A DNA stretch of 64,000 bases from Diplonema japonicum (lineage: Eukaryota > Euglenozoa > Diplonemea > Diplonemida > Diplonemidae). A program made the position numbers and the translations under genes. This document shows, piece after piece, positions 52,276 through 63,230 of the stretch (position 1 is its first letter; each line of letters opens with the position of its first letter). The notes beneath the pieces were generated by a model. It made no database searches, had not been told where the DNA came from, and saw nothing but the letters and a program-made list of their open reading frames with translations. The DNA is taken from contig OZ025657.1 in the NCBI GenBank assembly GCA_964019335.1, positions 248,001 through 312,000 on the forward strand. The letters are read 5' to 3'.

Positions 52276-55146
52276 CTACGGGTCCAATTGCTGAAGGCGG
52301 CATCTTAACAACTCTTGACGCATTCGCACCTGTTTTATACTCTTTTCTCTCCCCCCATTTTTTCTTTTCCAACACACCTCTTTCCTTGCTCTTTTTACAT
52401 CCTTGAGCCTTCTCATGTGGAACTGAATGAAGGCAGCTGCCTCATCGCGCTCAGTGTCCATGACGATGGCACGGTGCCGCAGCATCTTAACAGTTTCCCT
52501 TGCGGCCTTAAGCCTCCATGCCCGTTGTATAGTGCAGGCTTTCTCATAAATGTCGAGCTCAGCGAGATTCAAGAGGATTCCTAAAGCAGGAAGCTCTGCA
52601 GCAGGTGTCTCCCCAAGAATATCCACCAAGTTAGGCCTTAGGTCTATCCGAGGAGATACAACTAAGGGGGATGTCAAGTCTGGGTATTCGATCGTCGGAG
52701 CAGGGGCTAAGACAGAAGATTCCGGAAGCATATCTGTGACGGCAAGCATTCCCTCCAACCAGCTCTCGTTGCACAACGAGCCGCACACGTGTTGCAGGGC
52801 AGTGAGGGAACCCTTCTCTCGTAACACCCCATCTTGCACTTCTCTCGATTCACGGTGATTTTCAGCACCTGAAAACTGCTCCTCGGAGACAGGGACAGAG
52901 GTAAGGACACATTTTGCTTCGCACTTGGTGCCCACTCCGTTCACGTTATCGCTGCCGTCGGACCTGGGAGCGCAGTTAGGGTTTTGGCTGAGTATATCCA
53001 ACATGCTTGCCAGCCACGGCGTCTCTTCACCGCCCAACTCTTGCACTGCGGACAGTGTAGGGAAGCCTTCCGTCGCAGTGGTCGACGACAGGCCACGGGG
53101 AACGACAGTCACAGGGGGCTGGACATCTTGCGCAAGACCTACTTCGATGATGCCTGTCACCCATAGCATCTCGCCGTCACAGTTCAGGTGTGTCAGCGCG
53201 GGGAAAGGTTCTGTCTCAACTTCAAGTTCTGTGTCCTGCCTGGACGGCAACCCTTCGTCAAGTAAGTCAAGCACGCCACTAAGCCATGCCAAGTCGCCAA
53301 TAGCATTAACGAATTTCAAGGCGGGACACAACTCAGTGCTGGGTAGCGGTGTCATGTATGCCACATCATTCAACCACATAGTCTCGTCGTTCCCGACGAA
53401 GGCCAGCGCAGGGTGGGGAGGCTGTTCCCCGTCACTCACGATGAGTGATTCACGAGGGCTTTGCTCTGGAGACACAGAAGCAACCTCTGGGGTTGCGAGA
53501 ACGGGGGGTGCAACGGGGCTTGGGATGACGGGGCGCTTCTCGGGTTTTTGCAGTTTCTGTTCTTCTTCTTCGACCTGCTGCTTCAGGAACTGGATGTAAG
53601 ATCTTATGTTACTGGACTCGAGGTTCTCCCATTCCTCGCCTGGGTCATACGGGTTGTTGATGATCTTCACACCTTCCTCGTCTAGCTGGGTCAGTGCGTC
53701 TGTTTCGAGGAGGCTGATCTCCACAGGAGGGGTGGCTGCCTTCGTAGGGGGCGATGCGGGTCGTATGATGCACCTGAAGTGCGACTTCCCTAAGACAAGC
53801 CTGTCCCCGACCTCGATGCGCTCCGCCCCCATGTCGATACGGAGGCCGTTCTTGCGGATCTGTGCTGTTTTCATAGCGGCCGCGACCCATATTGCCCCTG
53901 CTGCATCGACAGCCAGAAGGCAGTGAACGGGTTTCAAGTCCTTCATACCCTCCCATAGGCCGTGGTCTGTGCTGTTCCCATTGTACGCGTGCATCATCTG
54001 AGCTGACCCGATGGTGGAAACCCCGAGTCGCAGCTCAAACGCTTGGTACAAGTCACGTGTGTTGACCAGTTTCGCCACTATCTCCCCCGGCCGGACCTTT
54101 CCGTCCGCACAAAAGTCTAACTCCGCAAACGGTGTGTGTCGTTTAGGCTTCTTGACCTTCTCCTTCTCCTTCGGCTTCGTTTGGTGCTTCGTCTCGGGCC
54201 CCCCGTGCAAGTCGGGGAGCTTAGGAAGGTGTTCCTTTCGGCTGAAGCTGCTGCGGCGTCCCGCACCCATAGTTTTGGACATGCCTTCCTGTGAGTCGGG
54301 GGGCTTGGGGCGGAGTGTAGGCGGGAAGGTTCCTATGGGGTCGAAAGTATCGGCTTCATAGGACTTGGGCCTGGGGAGGATACCTCGGTGATAGAACGCA
54401 GGTTCTTCATTATGCGTCGAGGGGGGCATAGGGCAGGCCATGTCGTTGTAGGCCATGGTGGAACGCACCTTCTTTGCGATGTCAGAGTCGTCACCCACCT
54501 CAGAGGCGTAGAGCAGGGCTTTTTGAAGGTTCCGGGCTGCTTCACAACGCCGTTCAGGGATGACAGAGCCGCTTTGCGCGAGGGACAGGATGTGGCACGC
54601 ACAGGCGAGGACGTTCAGATCTTTTTGAGAAATGCTGCCAGCGGTTCGTTGTCCTTGAAGCGCGGTGACTGCGTGCTGTGCACTCGAAATGGCGGAGTCG
54701 TACCTACCCATGTCAAGAAGAAGAAGTGCTAGGCTTACATTGGTGGCAGGTCGTGGCTCACCCTCAAGCATGGCCGCTTCTAAGAGGAACATCACCGCAT
54801 CGTCATCGCAGTCGTTAATCTTGGCGAGATAGGCTAGGTTGCTGTAAACCGCTGCACGGTGTTCTTCTCGTTCCTTGTCCTTGCCGTAGAAGTACCCTTC
54901 TTCTTCTCTTGTTATGAACTCGGCTTCGTTTAGCATTCTTCCTGCTAGGTCGGTGTCGGTCTTTTCTTCTAGTAGTTTACCAGCTACGGTGTTGAGTTCT
55001 CTTACATAGTCTTCGGCTGCTGTAGATAAGAAGGTAGTTGTTCCACCATCCTTTCTTGCAAGCAACACCGCTTTCAACTCTTTAACCCGATCAAACTCAG
55101 ATGTTAAACTGTTAGTTCCGGACACGTGCTGTGTCCCATGTTCCAT
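52276..55146 (-). CDS. TPR-like, FHA-domain, IQ-motif protein with W-L repeats
   Basis: 940 residues, exons 55146-52378 and 52329-52276 with a 48-nt in-frame intron. Order: TPR-like helical region (about 85-230, e.g. YSNLAYLAKINDCDDDAVMFL, LALLLLDMGRYDSAISSAQH); basic Pro-rich linker; FHA-like domain (about 367-455: LGVSTIGS, HCLLAVD, GDRLVLGKSHF); coiled coil; five or more repeats of the form PaL-x(6-10)-WL-x-x-(m/v) at about 575-800; IQ motif (about 885-925, TIQRAWRLKAARE). FHA binds phosphothreonine, IQ binds calmodulin. I know no named protein with this order. Confidence 0.68.
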   Translation of the reverse strand: MEHGTQHVSGTNSLTSEFDRVKELKAVLLARKDGGTTTFLSTAAEDYVRELNTVAGKLLEEKTDTDLAGRMLNEAEFITREEEGYFYGKDKEREEHRAAVYSNLAYLAKINDCDDDAVMFLLEAAMLEGEPRPATNVSLALLLLDMGRYDSAISSAQHAVTALQGQRTAGSISQKDLNVLACACHILSLAQSGSVIPERRCEAARNLQKALLYASEVGDDSDIAKKVRSTMAYNDMACPMPPSTHNEEPAFYHRGILPRPKSYEADTFDPIGTFPPTLRPKPPDSQEGMSKTMGAGRRSSFSRKEHLPKLPDLHGGPETKHQTKPKEKEKVKKPKRHTPFAELDFCADGKVRPGEIVAKLVNTRDLYQAFELRLGVSTIGSAQMMHAYNGNSTDHGLWEGMKDLKPVHCLLAVDAAGAIWVAAAMKTAQIRKNGLRIDMGAERIEVGDRLVLGKSHFRCIIRPASPPTKAATPPVEISLLETDALTQLDEEGVKIINNPYDPGEEWENLESSNIRSYIQFLKQQVEEEEQKLQKPEKRPVIPSPVAPPVLATPEVASVSPEQSPRESLIVSDGEQPPHPALAFVGNDETMWLNDVAYMTPLPSTELCPALKFVNAIGDLAWLSGVLDLLDEGLPSRQDTELEVETEPFPALTHLNCDGEMLWVTGIIEVGLAQDVQPPVTVVPRGLSSTTATEGFPTLSAVQELGGEETPWLASMLDILSQNPNCAPRSDGSDNVNGVGTKCEAKCVLTSVPVSEEQFSGAENHRESREVQDGVLREKGSLTALQHVCGSLCNESWLEGMLAVTDMLPESSVLAPAPTIEYPDLTSPLVVSPRIDLRPNLVDILGETPAAELPALGILLNLAELDIYEKACTIQRAWRLKAARETVKMLRHRAIVMDTERDEAAAFIQFHMRRLKDVKRARKEVCWKRKNGGREKSIKQVRMRQELLRCRLQQLDP

Positions 55147-55682
55147 TTGTGTTTCGTGTGGGCTGCTTTATTATCATTGAATTGTGAAGATGTGGGGGGG
55201 GGGGGGAGAAATAAAACAAAAAGAAATCGGTGGGGATTGTATTTAAAAAAAGGTGGGGGGGGAGAGAAAAAAAATGAGAGTCAGAGAGAGTCCCCTTCTT
55301 TTTTTTTCTTTTTTTAAAAGAAATCCGGTGAGAGAAGATGGGGCACCGCCTCTCCTCTTCGTAGAATTTTTTTTCATATCCCCCCCACTTTTTTCTTTTA
55401 ATCCCCTCCCTTTTTTTTCTTTAAAGAAAGAAACGATGAGAAGAAATAAGTATCCTTTTTTTTCACGAAGTAAAAAATGAGGGAAGGGGAAAAAGAAAAA
55501 ATGAAGGGACAAAGGGACAAGGGATAAAGGAAAAGTGAGAGAGAAAAAAAAAAAAAAAAAAACTGAAGAGGAAAAAAAAAATGAATGAAAAAAAAAAAAA
55601 AAAGAAAACACACTATTTTGAGGATGATCCTCTTCTTTTTCCTTTGCACGGATTGAAAAAAAAAGAAAAAAAAAAAGCTAAT
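55147..55682. other. Intergenic, homopolymer-rich
   Basis: A, T and G runs; no gene. Confidence 0.6.
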
Positions 55683-57337
55683 TCAGTTTCTTTTCGGCTT
55701 CTTTGACTTCTTCTCTGCCTTTCTCATCTGCTCGTACTCCTGTTTCCACCGTCTTTGGTTAGATTTGCATCGGATTTTCACCTTTTTTTTTTTTTTTTTT
55801 TTCTTTTGAAATAATAATACCTCGCTGATTATTTCGTTGATGGCCTTGTCGCAGCTTTGCTGCTGCTCAATCGCCCTGTTAATCTCCTGGCGGTAGAATT
55901 TCGATATAACCCCGTCCTTGGCCTCATCGGCTTGCTTGCGTAGGGTAGTTAGGGTCGCGAGTCTGGTGGTGTAGATGTTCTTAAGGCCCATCACGGAGTC
56001 CTTCCTCTGCCCCTCCTGCGGCGGCAGCAAATTCAGCATCTTGTTCAGAATGGCGTTCAGGAGGTCTGCAAGGAAGTACATCGCAACAGCACGCTTCTCC
56101 TCTGTCACAGGAGTGTAGTCGCGGTCGTCCTTCACCTTCCCTGACAGCCTTGCCTTGTGCTCTTCAAGCCTCTTGACGTCATCCTCAGACGGCACTGGGA
56201 CCATGGACCTCAGCACACTCATGCTGTCCTTCCTGATGTACATGTTCAAATCGTTCTTCAGCTTCATCTCTGAAGCAGAGGCCTGTAAGAAAAAATCGTT
56301 TTTTTTTTTTTTTTTTTTAAATCTAACATACCAACCTCCCACCCTCAATGACGTCCAGAAGAAGCTGTTGAACTTCAGCACAACTGCTGATTTCCGGATG
56401 GAAATTCTCGGCAATCTCGCTCGAGGCGAGCGGGATCTTGAAAAAAAATATTAAAAAAAAAATAAAATAAAAAACACACCTCCTCCTCCGGTCTGTCGAA
56501 GCACTCCGCGGATTCCAGCTTCTTCAAGAAAGAGACGAGCGCGGGTTTTTCCTTGACCTCGAAATCCCTGACGGGGTTCTGCGGTTGGCCCAGGAGGACG
56601 AAGAACGGTTCCGCCATCTCCGCGTGCTTGGCAACGTCGATCATGACGGGGATGATGTTGAAGCTCTGCTTGTTCTTAAGCGAGAAAAGCATGTAGAGGG
56701 GCGCAGCGAAGAGAAGGATCATCAGGAACGTCATTGAGTACAAAGCGTACTCGGGCTTGGTGAGGAACGAAGGGATGGCAACGCCTGGGCGCTGGTCGCC
56801 ATCCTCGCTCATGATCTCTCTTTCGTCGTCAGGGTTCGACAGAACTTTGACCGCCTTCTTCACACGGTCATACCGAACAGCAGCCTCCATGGTATCATTA
56901 ACGTCAGGGTGGAGGGACATGGAGAGCTGGCGGTAGGCTTTTTTGATAGCACGAGCATCGGAGCCAGGGGGAAGCCCAAGAATCTCATAAGGATCAAATG
57001 TGAGCTTTTGGTAAGCAACAACGGAGAATAAAAAGAATGTGGTGATCCACACTGCCCACCTCCATTTTCCGATGATGTTCTTCGCCAAGGGGAAGATGAA
57101 GGCCTTGGTGTACGCCATGTTGCTCACTAGCATGTCGATCGCCATTTTCAGCCTCTTCGGTTGTTTCACAGCAAGCATGACGCCCCCCTTCCACCAGGTT
57201 AATGTGGACCACACCTCTGCCACGTACGCCCTTTGCCTGATCATGGGCTCTATCAACAGCAAACAACACATAAACGCGAAAAACCCGAACATCAGCATCG
57301 CGAAGGTGTCGTCATTACCCTCGACGAAACGGGTCAT
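55683..57337 (-). CDS. Sec63-like J-domain membrane protein
   Basis: Four exons: 57337-56480, 56436-56332, 56282-55821, 55781-55683, introns 43, 48 and 39 nt, 507 residues; every junction keeps frame and no exon alone shows the whole protein. Two membrane segments (about 13-29 and 93-110), a J domain (DPYEILGLPPGSDARAIKKAY, HPD kept in LSMSLHPDVND), a third membrane segment (about 208-228), then a long charged cytosolic region and a basic tail (KKSKKPKRN). J domain between the second and third spans is the Sec63 layout, acting with BiP in ER import. The C-terminal region is not a clear match to the Sec63 Brl domain. Confidence 0.75.
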
Positions 57338-57470
57338 TTTTTTTTTTTTTTTTTTTTTTTTTTGTGGTTCTTCTCCCCCCCCTCCTCCTTCCTTTTCTTT
57401 TTTGTCATGCGAGAAAAGATGGAAAAAAAAAAGGGGAGTATAAGTATAAGAAGAAAACACATGAGGGGAT

Positions 57471-57513
<43 letters not shown>

Positions 57514-58541
57514 GAAGAGGGTGGAGGTGGGGGGAGGGCTTTCAAAAAAGAAAAAAAAATAAACAACAAAAAAAAAGTTTTTCGGTTTTTTTTTTTTTTT
57601 TTTTTTCCGTGACGGGAAAAGAACACGGCACTGGGGGAGCGGGGGGGAGGGGGGCACGAAAAGCTTATGAGTAAAGGTTACTCCGACATAGGAAAAAAAA
57701 AAAAGAGAAAAAGGAAAAAGAAAAAGAAAAGCCTGTACGGTCAACGAGGGAACCTGCCCCACAAGCCAGCAATGTTGAGCAAGAAAAAAAAAAAAAAAAA
57801 GAGAGAAAGAAAATGCCGACTTCCTAGACAGCTTCCCAAGGGAAGGGTGACAAATGAACGGGCAGAGGGCGATAACCGGGATAGTTTAAGAGATTGAAGG
57901 GGAAGGTTTTTTCCTTCTTTCTCTCTTTTATTGTTTTTCTTTTTTTTTTTTTCTTTCCTCCTGTTACCCTCTCGTCCCTCTATTTTATTTTTCACCCCTC
58001 CTTCCTCTATCCAGGACAACTTTATGTTTTTCTTCTTTTTTCTTTCTTTCTTTTTCTATTTGCTGTTCCAAGAGTTTAGAAAGCGTTCACACACATGCAA
58101 AAGAAAAAAAAAGGGGGGGGGAAGCAACAATACGGAGGACTAAACAAAGAAGAAAAAGAGAAATTTGATATTTTTCGGTGCACAGGTGTTCAAAGAGAAA
58201 TTCACACTATCTGTCTGGTGCGGTGGGCGCCGATTTCCTGCCAGCCTACCATCTTAGGGCGTAGAGCACCAGGACCTTTCCTGACTCTCCATCCGATTTC
58301 AACAGCTTGCCACTGTATGGCACTACAGCCTATACTGTGCCTACTGTATCCTGGTGCTCCGCTCAGCCGCTCTAAAGAAAAAAAGAGAAGAAAAAAAAAA
58401 AGAGAGAGAAAAAAAACAAAAAAAAAAGAAGAAGCAGGTTCAAGGGAGAGATTCAGAATCTTTTTTTTTTATATTTTCTCTTCTTTTTTTTTTTCTCTCT
58501 CCTTTTTCTTTTTTTTTTTTCTTTTTTCCCCCTTCCCTCCT
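57338..58541. other. Intergenic with a possible stem-loop
   Basis: Homopolymer-rich to 58090. 58195-58375 is mixed sequence with a perfect 11-bp inverted repeat (GAGCACCAGGA at 58264-58274, TCCTGGTGCTC at 58349-58359). No coding frame convincing. Confidence 0.4.
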
Positions 58542-58605
58542 TCACTTTATATTAGCATAGTCACTGATAGAATTCGCCACCATCAGCCGTATATCGGTGT
58601 AGCTG

Positions 58606-58639
<34 letters not shown>

Positions 58640-59913
58640 TTTCCCCCCATTTCTCCCTAAATACCTCTGTACACTGGGCAGCTCATGCTTGACCCGCTGT
58701 CTCCCTACTGATGTTAAATCTGAATGATGTTGTCTATCTACCAAGAATGTCCCAGGACCCCCCGCGACGGCAAAGTTGTCATCAGGACTGTCGTCGGGGT
58801 GCTGCCGAGAGAAACTAATAGACCCGAGACGGTACAAGTGAATGCCACCCTGTAATATGTAATTAATTTACCATTTCACACACACACCAATAAAAACCCA
58901 AGCCATATCACAGCTGTTACGTTCCATATTGTGTCAGCGACGTACTCCCTTTCGCAGTAACCCCAGTATTTTATTTCTTTGTTATGAGCAGGGCCCATGA
59001 GCCTCTGGTCTATCAGGAAGAAATTGTAAAAATCAGCGCATTCTTTGCCAAGCTGCTCGACTCCTAACCCGGCCCTGTTGGGGTACCCCGCGCCCCATAT
59101 GGAGTACACAAGCACGAAGGTGGCCACAGTTGCGAAAAATAGCCATTTTTGGGCACGCTCCGTGTGGTCGTGCTGGTCATAGTCCGTTACAGTACCGGAC
59201 AAGGACGCCGAAACAGAGTGGCTTATGAGTGCTATGACTGCGATGAAAACACCGACAACACCACATGTGAAATACGGGGAAAAAAATGTGAGAAATGAAA
59301 ACACAATAAGCGTCACGGAGCACAGCATAATGGGAAGCTTGCTTGCCTGTGGCGGGCATTGGCACAACCCGTTTGCAAACGCATGATGAAGCGCTGCTAG
59401 AACCGACAACAGAGAAACACAGCACAAAAACACAGGAATCGTAATTATCAATGTTACACTTGCCGGGCTCATGTAAGCATAGGTGGAGCATATTTCATGA
59501 GGGCCTAGGCGGTAGGCCTCGTGATACAATGCTTCAGATGCGGTGCACACCTCGGTGTAGCTGTTGCACACTTCTGGGTAAAGGGGGCCGTTACAGCCCA
59601 ACATCCATTTTCTGAGGCAGACCTTCATGTTGTTCAGCGTTTTGTTCTTGTAACGACCGTCGGATCGCCACAGCCGCCATTCAGTGTCCTGTTGTCGTCG
59701 CCCTCTGCTTGCGATGTCGCCGCAATCTTTTGAGCCGTTGCACGTGTTGCAGAGAAATTTTCCCGATTCTATCCCGCCCTCTGTCACTTCCATCAGACCG
59801 CCAGGCGATGGTGACGGGGGCAACAAACCCAATGCCATGTCCTTTGTGCCTGCTCTTGTATTCGGCAGGATCATTAATATTATTACCATTGATGTGACTC
59901 TTGCTGAAGGCAT
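58542..59913 (-). CDS. Multi-pass membrane protein with Cys-rich N-terminal region
   Basis: Three exons: 59913-58888, 58849-58665, 58602-58542, introns 38 and 62 nt, 423 residues. N-terminal signal or anchor, then a Cys-rich ectodomain (CNTCNGSKDC, LGCNG, EVCNSYTEVC, HEICSTY), then about five hydrophobic segments between 145 and 345 (for example LIITIPVFLCCVSLLSVLAAL and WLFFATVATFVLVYSIW). The last two exons add a soluble polar tail ending DYANIK. No family recognised; the Cys-rich-plus-multi-span layout suggests a receptor or transporter-like protein. Start ATG preceded by 25 A. Confidence 0.62.
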
Positions 59914-59998
59914 TTTTTTTTTTTTTTTTTTTTTTTTTATTATTGCATATTTTCTTTTGTTTTTCTTTTTCTTTTTTCCTCTTCTTTTGTATTCTAAA

Positions 59999-60424
59999 TG
60001 CTGGAAAAGATATTATTGTGGGTTTGTAAAAAAAAAAAAAAAGAAGAAGAAGAAAAACGTTTTAAAAGTAAAAGTAAAAGAGAGAGGAAGATATAGAAGA
60101 AGAATGACTTTGGTTGCTTATAAGCCGCCTGGCGTACAAGCAACTGCAGGCACAGTCTACTTGATTACAGGGGGCGAATAGAACAAACAGCCCGCTTATT
60201 TTTAAGAAAAGAAAAACGGGGGAAACGTTGTGGGGGAGAAAAACGGGAAAAAAAAAAAGAAGAAGAAGAAGAAGAAGAAGAACAAAAAAGAAATCACTTT
60301 GGAAACGAAGTGGTAAGCAACGGTGGCGTGCCTACCTTGTGATGCTCTTAACCTGCTACCCACCGGAGTGCCTAGCTGATGCTTGCATCTTTCAATCCTT
60401 TTCAGTAATCCTTTCTGTTCTTTA
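59999..60424. repeat. Direct repeat, first copy
   Basis: Matches 63572-64000 with an offset of about 3,577 bp. Near identical from about 60127 to the point where the window ends the second copy; the 5' part (59999-60110) is diverged. Contains a LINE 3' fragment (60278-60424). Confidence 0.85.
60278..60424 (-). mobile_element. LINE 3' fragment (same subfamily as 37808)
   Basis: CGAAGTGGTAAGCAACGG, GTGGCGTGCCTACCTTGTG and ACCCACCGGAGTGCCTAGC match 37843-37985 with small gaps. Followed by an A12 run. Confidence 0.65.
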
Positions 60425-60695
60425 AAAAAAAAAAAGAAAAAGTTAGGTTATGCGCGAGTGTTAATTCACCTACAACAGTAAAAAAATTCACTGTGATAGG
60501 AATGAAGTGGTTAGCAACGGCTCGCTAAAAAAAGTTCTTTAACTATATGTCTTTGCTGTTCGCACGAGCAAAAAAAAAAAGGTTCTTAAAATTGCAACAC
60601 AATTTGGCGTTAAGTTCTGTCTTGTGTTGTTACTTTGAACTGTTATCGGCAGATTAAAAAGCTGCGAAAGTATTTTGCTCGGTACAAGTTGCCTA

Positions 60696-60816
60696 TACTG
60701 TAAGGTGAAAAAATTCCTGGACGGGCAAACGTCCGGGTCATTTTCGAGTCCGGGGTTTGTTCTCGAAGAATTTCCTTCCGGATATTTGCCCGTCCGACAT
60801 TTTTCACTTTACAGTA
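60696..60816. repeat. Long imperfect inverted repeat (foldback or MITE-like)
   Basis: Left arm TACTGTAAGGTGAAAAA then GGACGGGCAAACGTCCGG; right arm CCGGATATTTGCCCGTCC then TTTTTCACTTTACAGTA. About 40-bp arms around a loop of about 40 nt. The ends are TACTGTAA and TTACAGTA. Could be a foldback element or an RNA hairpin. Confidence 0.6.
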
Positions 60817-61410
60817 GTTACAAAATATATCACATAGCCTGCACGTTATACCGATACCAATCGGGTATTTTAATCGGTTCGGGATAGTGCAAAATTGGCC
60901 TGGGCACGCCGAGGTCCTCTATACCCCCGCAGATGTCGAGATGGGGTCCAGAAACACAAAATATGATTTGGAGACCATGAACATGGGTAACTTAACATCC
61001 GAAGCCCACCCCAATTTTGGCGAATTTTGGGTGCGTTATTTTATGTTATTTTAATCGGTGAAAATTTGGAGAATGAGAAGACGCTGTTTCAAGAGTGCAA
61101 CAGGGAGGGATAGAGACTAAGAGGAAGTTAGAGAGGTACTTGTGGGTGTTTGGAAGGCATGGCTACCCCCAGAAAGTACTTAGAAGAGATTCCCGAGTCA
61201 GTAGGACCCCAGACGATGCATGAGATGCATGAGGAACAGCGCTTTGTTCGCTGCATCGTAAGCAGAGGGTAAAAGCCTGTTCTTACAACACGAGCAGTCC
61301 GTGGTGGCAGGAACGTCTGGAGACAAGGACTCTCTTTAGTGCTGGTGCGGATATTCCAGAGAAAACTAACGAATGCACGAGGATTATTTTCCAGAAAAGT
61401 TAGTTTCCCC

Positions 61411-61455
61411 CTTTTTTAGGGGACCGATGTTTCCGACCTCCCAGTGGTGGTTCCT
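61411..61455 (+). repeat. 44-nt repeat shared with 26607-26650
   Basis: CTTTTTTAGGGGACCGATG then TTTCCGACCTCCCAGTGGTG and GTTCCT; the minus strand at 26607-26650 carries the same sequence with about two differences. Confidence 0.65.
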
Positions 61456-61697
61456 GGGTCATTTCTGAAGCCGTACACGTGGGGAAACCTTGACGGGGGT
61501 GGAGGCCCACCCTACGCGTGGCGCCGGTTAGCATCGCCCTCAATGGAGAGTCCCTTATCCCAATAAATAGAACAAGTTATGCTTGCGTAAAAACGTGCAG
61601 GCTATGATATCATTTTTTTTTTTTTTTTCAGAAGATAAATCAACAAAAGTAAAAAAGAGAGGGGAAAAAAAAAGTGCCGTCATTACACCACACAACC

Positions 61698-62729
61698 TCA
61701 CGCCTCATACGCCCTAGTCGCACGATCATGAGCAGTTTCCAAGCTCGTGCCACAAGGAGGGATAATAGCGTAATGGTTAAGGGTAGGGTGCGATGTGAAG
61801 TAATGCCTTTGGATGTGGTCGAGGTTCGTGTTCTTGCGGATCAGCGGGACCTGATACAGATCACGGAGGTAGCCGTACACATTGGGGTACTCTCTGATCA
61901 TCTTCAGCGAGGTCTTGAAGTACACCACATAAACAGGGTCAAACCTGACCAGCGTGACATACAATCGAATATCGCTCATGGACATGGTGTCGCCAAGCAG
62001 GAATCGAGACTTGTCAAGCTTCGCCTCAAGCCATTCCAGAGTGTCGAAGACAGCCTTGTGGCCATCGAGATACGCTTCCTGCGACTGCGCGAACCCCGCT
62101 CTGTACACACCATTGTTGAAGTTGTTGTAAATGCGATCGTCGATTTCTTTGACAAGCTCGTCCTTCCCAGCAGGGTACAGGTCCATGTCCTTGTATGCTG
62201 CAGAGGCGTCCGAGAACTCGTCGAACTCCTTGGCGAACATCTCAATGATTTCCGAGCTTTCATTGTTGACGATGACGTTCTTCTCTGTGTCGAACAGAAC
62301 CGGAACGGAGTACTTCCCAAGTGTGTCGTTGCTGGCTTCGTAGATCTCGCGAATTGTGGATTTTCCGTGAACGTGGTCTACTGTTGAATCGTCAGACGGG
62401 ATGGAGCCGTGCCCCAGAGTGTTCTTTAGGGGTCCTTTGGATTCGTCGTGGAACACCCATCCGCAGTGTTCCTCGTCCTGTCGTGTTCTTTGCCATGTTG
62501 GGTGCACGATGCTTACTGAAACGACGGCTTCTAGGCCCAAGAGGCTTCTCACGGTCAGGCATCTTGCGGCCCATGGGCAGGCGTAGGAGGCGTACAGGTG
62601 GTACCTCCCCTTCGCCGGGGGGAACTCCTCGCTACCCTTCCTCACGAAGTTTCTGAACGCGGAAGCCGTGCGTTTGAAAGCACCGACCTTCATCTCATCG
62701 AGAGCGCTCTGGGCCGCAATCTTGGACAT
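61698..62729 (-). CDS. Glutathionyl-hydroquinone reductase (Xi-class GST)
   Basis: 343 residues, the family's usual size. The active-site YACPWA (catalytic Cys, about residue 50) is preceded by GRYHLYASYA and followed by the class pattern HPTW, GWVF and KSTIREIYEAS. Then VPVLFDTEKNVIVNNESSEIIEM and the C-terminal GST helices with LDTLEWLE-like and DTMSMSDIRLYVTLVRFDPVY. These enzymes reduce glutathionyl-hydroquinones with glutathione, in the cytosol or mitochondria. The ATG at 62729 follows AACAAAAACAAAAAA. No intron. A strong call. Confidence 0.9.
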   Translation of the reverse strand: MSKIAAQSALDEMKVGAFKRTASAFRNFVRKGSEEFPPAKGRYHLYASYACPWAARCLTVRSLLGLEAVVSVSIVHPTWQRTRQDEEHCGWVFHDESKGPLKNTLGHGSIPSDDSTVDHVHGKSTIREIYEASNDTLGKYSVPVLFDTEKNVIVNNESSEIIEMFAKEFDEFSDASAAYKDMDLYPAGKDELVKEIDDRIYNNFNNGVYRAGFAQSQEAYLDGHKAVFDTLEWLEAKLDKSRFLLGDTMSMSDIRLYVTLVRFDPVYVVYFKTSLKMIREYPNVYGYLRDLYQVPLIRKNTNLDHIQRHYFTSHPTLNHYAIIPPCGTSLETAHDRATRAYEA

Positions 62730-62828
62730 TTTTTTGTTTTTGTTGTTGTTAAGAGAATAGCTTTTTTTTTATTTTATTTTTTTATTAACTCCAGCAAAAT
62801 TTTCGTGTGTGGGAGGGAAAATCAGAAT

Positions 62829-63230
62829 TCACTTTATTTCACTCCGGCAGAAGGTCAGGACGCAGAGGCAGTAGAAGCAAGTCTCGATCGGGGCTAAGAG
62901 AGCAACTGGAACGAGCAATGGACGAGGCATGAGCACGACCACTCTGAACACCATAAGGAATGTGAACAGAGAAGCAGCAGCGGCAGCAGTCCCGACGGAA
63001 TCAATACCGCAGGACACCTAAAGAAAATTAGGCCTAGGGGCGAAAAAATTCTGATAGCGTTAAAAATAAGAAATATTATTTCACCCCTGGGCCCAATTTA
63101 AGCAAAACCCTCCTAAAATACCTACCAAGGTTCTTTTGGGATAGGCAAGAACCCGACCGCACAAGAGGCGGACGACGCCCCCTTCCAAGAGCCACACGAA
63201 AAGGAGTGGACACGCTTTTGTGTGTTTCAT
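62829..63230 (-). CDS. Possible two-exon small membrane protein
   Basis: An open frame to 62829 begins at an AG (TTTTCTTTAG at 63018-63027) and reads as 62 mostly hydrophobic residues (SLFTFLMVFRVVVLMPR then LLVPVALLAPIETCFYCLC). Upstream, ATG at 63230 opens MKHTKACPLLFVWLLEGG and could join over a GTAGGT...TTTAG intron of about 108 nt, in frame. Neither part has a recognisable domain. Low certainty. Confidence 0.25.

Larger units (their letters stand above)
60425..61697. other. Intergenic with hairpin and repeats
   Basis: Holds another LINE tail (60483-60526: TTCACTGTGATAGGAATGAA, then GTGGTTAGCAACGGC), the hairpin at 60696-60816 and the repeat at 61411-61455. No gene supported. Confidence 0.5.

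Noticed and set aside
58095-58727. Plus-strand 210-residue frame
   Set aside because: Built from homopolymers and antisense of the last exons of the 58542-59913 gene; no start context or domain.
60251-60282. GAA microsatellite as telomere-like repeat
   Set aside because: Too short, internal, and simply duplicated with the 425-bp repeat.
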